Shown: piece after piece, positions 10,892 to 19,153 of the stretch
How the letters are laid out: each line of letters starts with the position of its first letter
Position numbering within the stretch: the first letter of the stretch is position 1
Source: Calidifontibacillus erzurumensis
Lineage (GTDB): Bacteria; Bacillota; Bacilli; Bacillales; Bacillaceae_J
DNA length: 64,000 bases
Reading direction: 5' to 3'
Assembly: GCF_013303125.1 (NCBI RefSeq)
Contig: NZ_JABTTE010000015.1
Span: forward strand, 1 to 64,000
The notes under the pieces: model-generated
The model's input: the letters and a program-made list of their open reading frames with translations, nothing else
Databases searched by the model: none
What the model was told of the DNA's origin: nothing
Position numbers and translations under genes: made by a program

Positions 10892-10934
10892 CCTAAATAT
10901 AATGTCAGAAAATTTGTAAAAATGGAGAGATTTT

Positions 10935-11909
10935 ATGAAAAGTCTAATTCTATATGGGTTTGACATGAAAAATCAGCCAACATTACTTAGTAAAATAAAG
11001 TCTTCTTTCGAAATCATTCGAGTAGATTTAGCTTGGGAATTGTTTTTAGATGGAAAAGGTAAAACTGTCGAAGGATTGCTTACAATTCCTGAGGGAAATC
11101 CAAGAGTTCAATGGTTTGATATTAACAAATGGCTTCATAAAGCATTTAGTTCCCATGTCGATATGCTTTCAAATAATTCAAAAAAAGCTATTGTGACTGT
11201 TATCCCAAACTGTACTCCTGATGTTTTAGAATTTGTACAAAGAACGTGTTCTATTTATTGTGCTAAAGTCGGGACTTTAAATATAAATAAGCATCAGTTA
11301 GAAGAAAATAAAATTATTGAAGAATTGAACCATTTTTTTGAGGATAGGGACACAGAATTTATACAGGATGGTTGGGTGCCTCCTATTATAAATTACAAAG
11401 AGCCAAATACTCCTTTATTTGAAAAATGTTCAAAACAAAAAGGGGATGGAAAGTTTACATGGTTGGCGGGATTTTTAGGTTCTGATCGGTTATTTGCTCA
11501 AATTTATCACTTGCCTTCTAATTCAAGTGGCAACCGTTTACATAGTCATTCAGATGTAGATGAAATGTACCTCGTTTTAGAAGGTGAAGGTTTTATGAAA
11601 ACGAACAGAAAAGAAATTCCTATTAAGCAAGGTGATATCATAACGAAACCTAGCGGCAGCGGACTTCAAACGGAATTTATTGCTGGCGAGAAAGGAATCA
11701 CAATCCTTGACATTGAAGTATGGTCCCGCATCGATCAAACTGATGTTGTTCATTACCCTGAATATAGTGAAATTTTATTACGTGGTAAAGGACTTAATCA
11801 TGCATTTTCCACAGAAGGTAGTACGTCAGGAAATGACATTATGGAACATTATAATCAAACCTATAAACGTGCTCTTGATGGAAGTAAAGTATTTGAAATA
11901 AAAGAGTAA
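10935..11909 (+). CDS. Cupin-domain protein with an unassigned N-terminal domain
   Basis: A 324-residue protein. Residues about 175-270 form a cupin beta-barrel with the metal-binding motif 1 'HSHSDVDEMYLVLEGEG' and motif 2 around 'KQGDIITKPSGSGLQTEF'. In motif 2 the usual histidine seems to be absent, so the metal site may be altered. The N-terminal 170 residues do not resemble a family I know; they look like an alpha/beta fold beginning 'MKSLILYGFDMK'. GGAGAG precedes the ATG. Substrate and pathway are unknown, and it has its own promoter. Confidence 0.75.
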   Translation: MKSLILYGFDMKNQPTLLSKIKSSFEIIRVDLAWELFLDGKGKTVEGLLTIPEGNPRVQWFDINKWLHKAFSSHVDMLSNNSKKAIVTVIPNCTPDVLEFVQRTCSIYCAKVGTLNINKHQLEENKIIEELNHFFEDRDTEFIQDGWVPPIINYKEPNTPLFEKCSKQKGDGKFTWLAGFLGSDRLFAQIYHLPSNSSGNRLHSHSDVDEMYLVLEGEGFMKTNRKEIPIKQGDIITKPSGSGLQTEFIAGEKGITILDIEVWSRIDQTDVVHYPEYSEILLRGKGLNHAFSTEGSTSGNDIMEHYNQTYKRALDGSKVFEIKE

Positions 11910-12006
11910 GTGAAAAATGTTTCTTTATAAGTTAAGCGATATTTTTCCTGTATGCTCTATGTCGTTTCTTGAAGTGAAATAGAAATAGATCCATACGAAA
12001 ACACAC

Positions 12007-12036
12007 AAAAACCCCTTGCAAGATGCAAGGGGTTTT
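12007..12036. terminator. Terminator between the cupin gene and tRNA-Arg
   Basis: AAAACCCCTTGCA and TGCAAGGGGTTTT form a 13-base-pair stem. It sits immediately 3' of tRNA-Arg on the minus strand, and can also stop transcripts from the cupin gene. Confidence 0.9.
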
Positions 12037-12041
12037 ACTAA

Positions 12042-12114
12042 CGGCCCCGAGAGGATTCGAACCTCCGACGCACGGTTTAGGAAACCGACGCTCTATCCAC
12101 TGAGCTACGGGGCC
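12042..12114 (-). tRNA. tRNA-Arg (anticodon CCT)
   Basis: A 73-nt cloverleaf: acceptor GGCCCCG pairs with CGGGGCC, the D-arm is TAGCTCAGTGGATAGAG, the anticodon loop is TTTCCTAAA with CCT, and the T-arm is GGTTCGAATCC. It reads AGG. The CCA end is not encoded. Confidence 0.97.
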
Positions 12115-12140
12115 ATATATAAAATTATTGTCACATACTT

Positions 12141-12168
12141 ATTATAAAGAAAATGACCAAATTGTAAA
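12141..12168 (-). promoter_or_regulatory. Promoter of tRNA-Arg
   Basis: On the minus strand, TTTACA (12168-12163), a 16-base spacer and TATAAT (12146-12141), about 27 bases before the tRNA 5' end. Confidence 0.75.
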
Positions 12169-12169
12169 C

Positions 12170-12565
12170 CCTCAGTCATCCTATAATATCCCAGTAAAAG
12201 CACTCTCTCTGTATACCTTTCAGATTTATTTTGATGCTCAATAAGAGACCCTAATTATTGGATGTGACATATAAATACTATAACTCTATTAAACTACTGA
12301 ATATTTTCAGCCAAAAAATCGCAAATCTTTCGATTCAAGTTTTACCGTTCTTGGAATAGCCACTAGAATCAAAACCTTTATGAGAAAAGTCTGTTGGAGT
12401 AAACAAGCTTTCAGAACAAACGCTCACGAGAGTTTTCTCGGAGAAAAAATGGTCATTGGTGAAATGTTAGAAAAAATTAACAAACAGCTGCCAGTTTTTA
12501 AGATATCGTAAAAGTAAGGATTGTATATATTTGAAACTCCAACCTTTGAAAGGAGGGGGAGGCTA
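12170..12565. other. Non-coding stretch, no gene seen
   Basis: About 400 bases between the tRNA-Arg promoter and the ABC transporter operon. Short reading frames (for example 20 codons from 12449) have no good ribosome-binding site. It could hold decayed coding sequence, but I recognise none. It should contain the ABC operon promoter, which I could not place. Confidence 0.4.
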
Positions 12566-13270
12566 GTGACAGTATTACTTAAGGCAAAAAATGTATCAAA
12601 AGTCTACCAAATGGGTGAGGTTACTGTCCAAGCCCTGAAAGATGTCAGTTTTGAAATCTATAAAGGAGAATTCATTGTCGTTCTCGGTCCAAGCGGATCT
12701 GGGAAAAGTACGATGATTAATCTCATTGGCGGCATGGACACAGCTAGCTCAGGAGAAATTTATTTTCACGATCAGCCGCTCCATCATGTTAACGAAAAAA
12801 CATTAACGGAATATCGGCGCAATGCGGTTGGCTTTGTTTTTCAATTTTATAATCTCATGCCAAATTTAACGGCCTATGAAAATGTTTTATTGTCGACCCA
12901 AATTGCTAAAAATCCTCTTGAACCGATGGAAGTTTTGCAGCAAGTTGGCTTAGGCGAACGTGCCAACCATTTCCCGGCGCAACTATCAGGAGGAGAACAA
13001 CAAAGGGTTGCAATTGCAAGGGCTGTCGCCAAAAACCCTGAAATTTTACTATGTGATGAGCCAACGGGAGCCCTTGACTTTTCAACAGGCATACAAGTAC
13101 TAAAGCTTTTGCGAGATTTTAACAAAAATTACGGTAAAACAGTGATGATAATTACCCATAATGCTGGTATCGCTGCCATGGCAGACCGCGTTTTTTATAT
13201 TAAAGATGGAAGATTAGAAAAGATTCAGGTGAACGAACATCCTTCTGAACCGGAGGAGGTGACCTGGTAA
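12566..13270 (+). CDS. ABC exporter ATP-binding protein (MacB/LolD type)
   Basis: A 234-residue ATPase with Walker [10 protein letters not shown] (41-49), Q-loop, signature LSGGEQQR (140-147) and Walker B with D164-E165. It belongs to the MacB/LolD/FtsE-like group that works with FtsX-type permeases. I chose the GTG at 12566 because AGGAGGGGGAGG precedes it. The longer frame back to 12521 lacks such a site. Its stop codon overlaps the permease start (TAATG), so the two are translationally coupled. With the permease and adaptor it forms a tripartite-like exporter such as B. subtilis YknXYZ. Confidence 0.93.
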   Translation: MTVLLKAKNVSKVYQMGEVTVQALKDVSFEIYKGEFIVVLGPSGSGKSTMINLIGGMDTASSGEIYFHDQPLHHVNEKTLTEYRRNAVGFVFQFYNLMPNLTAYENVLLSTQIAKNPLEPMEVLQQVGLGERANHFPAQLSGGEQQRVAIARAVAKNPEILLCDEPTGALDFSTGIQVLKLLRDFNKNYGKTVMIITHNAGIAAMADRVFYIKDGRLEKIQVNEHPSEPEEVTW

Positions 13271-15630
13271 TGCTCTGGCGAAAAATGTTTAGAGATATGA
13301 TGGAAAATAAAATTGCTTATATTGCTTGTATCATTGTCATCGCAATCGGACTAACAACTTATACATCGATGTCAACAGCAAAAGATAATTTATTTATGGC
13401 AAAAGATGAGTTTTATAAGAAATATCACTTTGCTGATGGTTTTGCACAAGTTAAAGCGGTTCCCTACGAAAAAGTTGAGGCGCTTTCCAATATTGAAGGC
13501 ATTGATGTAGTGGAAGGCCGGCTTGTCAAAGATGTCAGAGTGTTAATGCCAGACACCACAGAAAATATTTATCTCAGACTCATTTCTTTAAATCACCTTG
13601 AGGGAAATAAGTTAAACGGCATTCATCTCATTAGAGGCTCACTTCCAGAAGCAAATCACCGACAAATTATTTTAGGTGAAAAATTTTCTGATGCCCATCA
13701 ATTAGAAATTGGACAAAAAATCAATGTAGCAATTGAGGGGAAACGGGTTGAACTTGCAATTACAGGAAGTGGACAAAGTCCAGAGTATGTTTATGCACTA
13801 AAAGACCTGCAAAGCATCGCTTCGGATCCGAGAACGTTTGAAGTAGCTTATGTACCTTATGAGGATATGGAAATGTTGTTTGACCAAAAAGGATTAGTGA
13901 ATGATGTTTCTTTTACACTAGAGCCCGGCTTCGAATTTGATGATGTAAAAGAGAATCTTAAAACAGCGTTGGAACCATATGAACTTGAGGCCCTTTACGC
14001 CGCCGAAGATCAAATGAGCGAAGCGATGCTCTCACAGGAGCTGGAAGGTTTAGAAAAAATGGCGGCAAGCATTCCATTCGTTTTTCTTATTATTGCAGCC
14101 ATTATTTTGTATATCATGGTGAAGCGGCTCGTTGAATCTCAAAGGGGACAAATAGGGACAATGAAGGCCTTTGGCTATGGAAATAGAGAAATATTGATTC
14201 ACTATTTGAGCTATGGGCTGTTTATCGGAACCATCGGTGGCGTTTTAGGCGGATTGTTTGGAACCGCCCTTTCAACAAGTATGATCGATCTATATCAAGA
14301 CTTTTTTAGTTTACCAAGCCTCCAATCACAATTTTCACTGAAATATTTTTTGATTGGTATTGTCTTGGCGATTTTATTTAGTATGGCTGCTGCCTTTCAA
14401 GGAGCTCGCGGAGTTACGAAGCTTCAGCCCGCAGAAGCGATGCGTCCGCCTATTCCTATTATTACAAAAAAAGCTTGGATTGAAAAAATCCCAGGGATAC
14501 TACGTCTTTTTAATGTTCAAGGACGTATGGCCATTCGGAATATATTAAGAAATAGAAACCGCAGCCTATTTACGTTTATCGGTATTGTTTTTACGTTCAG
14601 CTTGATGGCTTCCTTTTTTTCACTCGGCACTATGGCCGACAGGATGATTTTAGACCAGTTTACAAAGGTACAAAAGCAGGATGTGAAATTAACATTTTCC
14701 AAACCGCTTCCACGAACAGAAACAATCCGGGAACTGCAAAATTTAGAAGGGATCAAGCTAGTGGAACCTTTTTTGGAGGTGCCGGTCTCTTTAAAATTTT
14801 TAAATCATAAAATGGATGTCGTTGCTCTTGGAATTATAGAAAACTCAACACTTTATAATGTCTTTGATAAAGAGGGCAAGCGTTTAGAGATTCCTAAAAC
14901 AGGCATGATGGTTTCTGAACAAGTGGCAAAGGAGCTTGGTATTCAAGCCGGTGATGTCATTCAAATCGACAGCATTATGGCAAAGGATACGGAAATGAAA
15001 ATGAAAGTAGAAAAAATAATTCCGCAATTCATCGGTGCAAATGTCTATTTAAATCAAAATGTATTGATTGACTTGTTAAAGCAAGGTGAAATGGTGACTT
15101 CTGCACTTCTTTCGATTGACCCGAGGTTTATAGAAGAGATGAAAAATAAATATGAAACATCAAAGTTTGTGAGCACAATCGAGATTAGACAACAATCTAT
15201 TGAAAAATACAACGAACTCATGGAATTGACATCATACATGCTAGGAGTTATGGCTATTATTTCAATTATTACAGGTTTTTCCATCGTCTATAACTCTAGT
15301 ATTATTTCTTTGGCAGAAAGAAAAAGAGAGCTTGCCTCCTTGCGTGTTTTAGGCATGACGCCCCGAGAGGTGATGGAGGTTATCTCCGTAGAACAGTGGT
15401 TGATCGGCTTTGCTGGCATATTGGCAGGGATCCCTTTTGCAAACCTAATTAATAAAGTATTATCCAAAAGCTTGAGCAGTGATTTATTTACAATGCCTGA
15501 CGTTACTTACCCTGATGCGATTGTTCAAGCTTTACTAGGCACCATTTTCGCTATTTGGATTTCACAACGTTCCGTTTCGCGCAAAATTAAACAGCTTGAC
15601 CTTGTTTCCGTTTTAAAAGAAAGAGAATGA
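13270..15630 (+). CDS. ABC transporter permease, FtsX-like
   Basis: A 786-residue permease. It has one N-terminal membrane segment (about 13-31), an extracellular MacB-like domain, and a first FtsX block with three segments (about 270-385). A second extracellular domain and a C-terminal FtsX block (about 650-770) follow. This double-FtsX layout (roughly 8 segments) is known for lipoprotein- or peptide-handling exporters. It overlaps the ATPase gene by one base and is followed after 64 bases by the adaptor gene. The substrate is unknown; possibilities are an antimicrobial peptide, toxin or lipoprotein. Confidence 0.9.
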   Translation: MLWRKMFRDMMENKIAYIACIIVIAIGLTTYTSMSTAKDNLFMAKDEFYKKYHFADGFAQVKAVPYEKVEALSNIEGIDVVEGRLVKDVRVLMPDTTENIYLRLISLNHLEGNKLNGIHLIRGSLPEANHRQIILGEKFSDAHQLEIGQKINVAIEGKRVELAITGSGQSPEYVYALKDLQSIASDPRTFEVAYVPYEDMEMLFDQKGLVNDVSFTLEPGFEFDDVKENLKTALEPYELEALYAAEDQMSEAMLSQELEGLEKMAASIPFVFLIIAAIILYIMVKRLVESQRGQIGTMKAFGYGNREILIHYLSYGLFIGTIGGVLGGLFGTALSTSMIDLYQDFFSLPSLQSQFSLKYFLIGIVLAILFSMAAAFQGARGVTKLQPAEAMRPPIPIITKKAWIEKIPGILRLFNVQGRMAIRNILRNRNRSLFTFIGIVFTFSLMASFFSLGTMADRMILDQFTKVQKQDVKLTFSKPLPRTETIRELQNLEGIKLVEPFLEVPVSLKFLNHKMDVVALGIIENSTLYNVFDKEGKRLEIPKTGMMVSEQVAKELGIQAGDVIQIDSIMAKDTEMKMKVEKIIPQFIGANVYLNQNVLIDLLKQGEMVTSALLSIDPRFIEEMKNKYETSKFVSTIEIRQQSIEKYNELMELTSYMLGVMAIISIITGFSIVYNSSIISLAERKRELASLRVLGMTPREVMEVISVEQWLIGFAGILAGIPFANLINKVLSKSLSSDLFTMPDVTYPDAIVQALLGTIFAIWISQRSVSRKIKQLDLVSVLKERE

Positions 15631-15694
15631 AACATGAGGGTAGTTTACAATTTCATATATAGACTTCGATTTCCGAAAATCGGGAGGGACGGTT

Positions 15695-16951
15695 ATGGAA
15701 ACCCATATAAAATGGATTATTACAGCAATTTTAGTACTCGGGATTGGCAGTTATTTTGCATATTCTCAAACAAAACCCCTTCATACAGAGCTACTTGAAG
15801 TCAAAGAACAAACGGTTGCACAAGAATTTAAAGAGGAAGGGATAGTAACCTCCTCTCTAGAGCAGCCAATTTTTAGTGAGATTAGCGGGAAAATCGTAAA
15901 AATGCATGTAAAGGAAGGACAAAAGGTCAAAAAAGGAGAGGTGCTCGCTGAGATTGAGGCAAAAGATCTTGAATTTCAACTTAGACAACTGCAGGCACAG
16001 CTCGAAAGCATTAAAGGTCAGGAAAAACAAGCATATAAAAGCCCGTACTCTGCACAAGTTAAACAGCAGCAATTAATGATTGAGGAAACAAAACGCCAAC
16101 TCGAGATTGGTAAAAATAATTATGAAAAAATAAAATCTTTATATGACAGCGGGGCTGTATCTAAACAAGAGCTTGATGATGCAGAAAATAAAGTTAAACA
16201 GCTTGAAAATGCCCTCCTGCAACAGGAGCAAGCATTAAAGTTAATTGAAGAGCAGGCAGAACCGATGCCAGGCACTTCCCAATATTATAAAGGATTGCGG
16301 GAATCTGTGAATGAGCAAATTGCTCACCTCGAGTATTTACTCAGTTCTAAAAAAATTATGGCACCAGTGGATGCTGTCATAAAAGAACTGTCTGTAAAAG
16401 AAGGGGCGATGGTGACTCCGCAAACCCCATTAATGACATTAAGTGATGATAATAATCTCGAAGTAGAAGTGTATCTTTTAACGGAAGATGTTATCAATGT
16501 CAAAGAAGGAATGATCGTTGAACTTATTCAAAAAAGAAAAAATGGCGATTATTCCTTTAAAGGACAAGTAAAATCAATAGCTCCGGCAGCAGAGGAAAAA
16601 ATATCGGCGCTCGGTTTAACAGAGCAAAAAGTAAAAGTAACCGTTGTACCTGATCAAAAGGAATCACCTGAATTGCGCCCAGGCTATGCACTTGATGTCG
16701 TTTTTACAACATTGGTACAAGAAAATAAACTAGCTGTGCCAAAGGTTGTCCTTTTCCCAACAGAAAACGGTGGGGATGCTGTATGGGTTGTTAAAAACGG
16801 CAAGGCTAAGATGCAAGAAGTAAAAACAGGCATGGAAACCGATGAACTTGTAGTTATTGAAGAAGGCCTAAAAGCTGGGGATTTAGTGATTAAAAATCCT
16901 CAATTGGAAGGTTTGAAAGTGGGAAAGGCCGTTCAACAAAGTAACAAATAA
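15695..16951 (+). CDS. HlyD-family periplasmic adaptor (membrane fusion protein) of the ABC exporter
   Basis: A 418-residue protein with an N-terminal membrane anchor (about 7-23) and a biotinyl-lipoyl half (SGKIVKMHVKEGQKVKKGEVLAEIE). A coiled coil (about 95-200), the second lipoyl half (APVDAVIKELSVKEGAMV) and beta-barrel domains follow. It matches the MacA/YknX group. GGGAGGG precedes the ATG. It completes an ATPase-permease-adaptor set; in Gram-positive bacteria such adaptors act at the outer face of the membrane. A terminator follows it. Confidence 0.92.
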   Translation: METHIKWIITAILVLGIGSYFAYSQTKPLHTELLEVKEQTVAQEFKEEGIVTSSLEQPIFSEISGKIVKMHVKEGQKVKKGEVLAEIEAKDLEFQLRQLQAQLESIKGQEKQAYKSPYSAQVKQQQLMIEETKRQLEIGKNNYEKIKSLYDSGAVSKQELDDAENKVKQLENALLQQEQALKLIEEQAEPMPGTSQYYKGLRESVNEQIAHLEYLLSSKKIMAPVDAVIKELSVKEGAMVTPQTPLMTLSDDNNLEVEVYLLTEDVINVKEGMIVELIQKRKNGDYSFKGQVKSIAPAAEEKISALGLTEQKVKVTVVPDQKESPELRPGYALDVVFTTLVQENKLAVPKVVLFPTENGGDAVWVVKNGKAKMQEVKTGMETDELVVIEEGLKAGDLVIKNPQLEGLKVGKAVQQSNK

Positions 16952-16992
16952 AGAAAAACTAATTTACATTTTTTAATAGGATAGATAAAATC

Positions 16993-17021
16993 AGGTGGAG
17001 TTACTTACTCCACCTATTTTT
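16993..17021 (+). terminator. Terminator of the ABC exporter operon
   Basis: AGGTGGAGT and ACTCCACCT form a 9-base-pair stem, followed by ATTTTT. Confidence 0.85.
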
Positions 17022-17280
17022 AAAAGGTCTCCATTTTCCCCCTGACTTTGCGTCTTTTAAGTTATTGCTTTTCTGGAGCATTTGCGTACTTATCAATTTT
17101 TCATTCATTCTTTGTTTATCATTTTTTATTTCTATATTATTTTAACCTTCATTAATTTTTATACTCCAACGTTATATCAGTTAAGTGGCTAATTTTTTAC
17201 GTTTTTCTTTTTGTTCTAGTTGATCCTTTCTGTTATCCTATTATAAAATAATTTTAATTTTCTAATCCTTCTTTATATCT
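17022..17280. other. AT-rich non-coding stretch
   Basis: No reading frame with a credible start was found between the exporter terminator and the chemoreceptor promoter. Confidence 0.5.
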
Positions 17281-17309
17281 TCAAATATAGTAGTAACAAT
17301 TGCCTATAA
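17281..17309 (+). promoter_or_regulatory. Possible sigma-D promoter of the chemoreceptor gene
   Basis: TCAAA (17281-17285) is followed after 16 bases by GCCTATAA (17302-17309). The -10 differs from the sigma-D consensus GCCGATAA at one base. Chemotaxis receptors in Bacillus are commonly sigma-D dependent. The overlapping TATAAT could instead be a sigma-A -10, but no good -35 lies at the right distance. Confidence 0.5.
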
Positions 17310-17361
17310 TTCAGTTTATAATAATAAATATATCAGAACATCGAATGGGAGGGCAGATCGT

Positions 17362-19089
17362 ATGAAATGGCCTGTAGGCAGGAAATTGTATACTGGTTTT
17401 ATTTTACTCCAATTGATGATTATCGGTACTGGATTTATTGGTGTAAAAGGAATGGACAATCTTAATAACGAAATGAAAGAAATTACAACTAGCTGGATGC
17501 CTGGTGTTGAAAGCATTAATAAAATAAGATATTTTACCGAGCATCTTCTTACATTAGAATTTAAATATCTTATTAATGCGGACGATGAAATTTCTCAAAA
17601 ACTATTATCTGAAATGGAGAAAACGATAGCTAATATAGAAAATGAACTTAATAATTATGAAAAGACGATTATCCTCAAGGAGGACCGTGGACATTTTGAA
17701 ATTTTGAAAAAAGAGTTGCAAGAATATAAATCCATTCATAATAACTTTTTATTAATGGGAAAACAAATAGATATTTATAACAGAGACACTAATATAAACG
17801 AAGAGGAAATTACCGCAACGATCAATGCTGCCGATAAAGCTTTTCAAGAAATACAAGCTCAGCTTAATACTTTAGTAGCTTTTAAACATGAAGGAGCGCT
17901 TAATTCTGTCAGCGAAGGTGATCATACATACAATGCCGGTAGAAATTTAATGTTGATCGTCATCGTTTCAGCGATTTTATTTGGAATTATTGTTGCCTAT
18001 GTTTTAACGCAAATGATTAAAAAACCGCTTGAAAAAATCAATGCTAATGTCAAAGAGATCGCCACTGGAAATTTAATGAATGATTCCATTCAAGTTAAAA
18101 ATCGAGATGAGTTAGGGGTTCTTGCAAAAGAAGTAACAACAATGACAAAAAATTTATCTCATTTAGTCCGACAAGTTGGTTATCATGCCCAACATGTTGC
18201 CGCAGCTACGGAACAAGTAAATGCCAATGCTGAACAAACTGCAAAGGCAGCTAAACAAATTTCATCCTTTATTCAAGAAGTTTCTGCAGGTTCTGAATTC
18301 CAAGTAAAAGGAGCCGAAGAAGGTGCAACTGCCGTTGAGGAAATGGCTATAGGAATTCAACGAATTGCTGAAGCGGCTTCCAGTGTTGCAGATTCAACCG
18401 CTGATGTTTCTCAAAAAACAAATGACGGAAATGAAGTTATTCAAAATGTTGTCCAACAAATGGCAACTATCCGCGAATCTGTTAATGATTCATCAGTTGT
18501 TATTCAAAAATTAGGAGAACGTTCACAAGAAATAGGCAAAATTATTGAAGTTATTACAGGCATTGCCGACCAAACAAACTTGTTGGCATTAAATGCAGCC
18601 ATTGAATCGGCAAGAGCTGGTGAGCACGGACGAGGCTTTGCTGTTGTTGCAGATGAAGTGCGCAAACTCGCTGAACAATCTAGAAACTCAGCAAATCAAA
18701 TAGCGAAATTAATTGAAGAAATTCAAGAACAAACCAGATTAGCAGTTGAACAGATGGCAAAAGGTACGGAAGAAGTAGAAAGAGGTACAACAGTCGTCCA
18801 AAATGCTGGTGATATGTTCTCAGCCATTTCGAAAGCAATTTCCGACGTTAGCATTCAAATTGAAGAAGTCTCTTCAATTTCTGAACAACTTTCAGCAGGA
18901 TCTCAAGAAGTAACAGCAACAATTGAAGAACTGGCACAAATTGCGAGAGAATCATCTAAAAAATACAAAGAAATCGCTGCGTCTTCAGATGAAACGCTTA
19001 ATTCCATTGAAGAAATCACTTCTGCAACAACATCGCTTAGCGAAATGGCTCAAACACTGCAAAAAGAAATCAATAAATTTAAAGTTTAA
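17362..19089 (+). CDS. Methyl-accepting chemotaxis protein
   Basis: A 575-residue receptor. The first membrane segment is at about 9-29, followed by a four-helix-bundle ligand domain (about 32-185), a second segment (about 191-213), a HAMP domain (214-266) and a long signalling coiled coil. The highly conserved hairpin tip is present ([19 protein letters not shown]). The ligand is unknown. GGGAGGG precedes the ATG. It is the only chemotaxis gene in the window and stands alone with its own terminator. Confidence 0.95.
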   Translation: MKWPVGRKLYTGFILLQLMIIGTGFIGVKGMDNLNNEMKEITTSWMPGVESINKIRYFTEHLLTLEFKYLINADDEISQKLLSEMEKTIANIENELNNYEKTIILKEDRGHFEILKKELQEYKSIHNNFLLMGKQIDIYNRDTNINEEEITATINAADKAFQEIQAQLNTLVAFKHEGALNSVSEGDHTYNAGRNLMLIVIVSAILFGIIVAYVLTQMIKKPLEKINANVKEIATGNLMNDSIQVKNRDELGVLAKEVTTMTKNLSHLVRQVGYHAQHVAAATEQVNANAEQTAKAAKQISSFIQEVSAGSEFQVKGAEEGATAVEEMAIGIQRIAEAASSVADSTADVSQKTNDGNEVIQNVVQQMATIRESVNDSSVVIQKLGERSQEIGKIIEVITGIADQTNLLALNAAIESARAGEHGRGFAVVADEVRKLAEQSRNSANQIAKLIEEIQEQTRLAVEQMAKGTEEVERGTTVVQNAGDMFSAISKAISDVSIQIEEVSSISEQLSAGSQEVTATIEELAQIARESSKKYKEIAASSDETLNSIEEITSATTSLSEMAQTLQKEINKFKV

Positions 19090-19140
19090 AAAAGCCATAA
19101 GTGTACGTTTTGTTTGCGTACACCTATGGCTTTTCTTTTT
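19088..19140. terminator. Terminator between the convergent chemoreceptor and CuAO-N genes
   Basis: AAAAGCCATA-GTGTACG pairs with CGTACAC-TATGGCTTTT and is followed by a T-rich run. The stem can act for the chemoreceptor transcript and probably also for the opposing gene. Confidence 0.88.
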
Positions 19141-19153
19141 GAAGGTCATTCAA

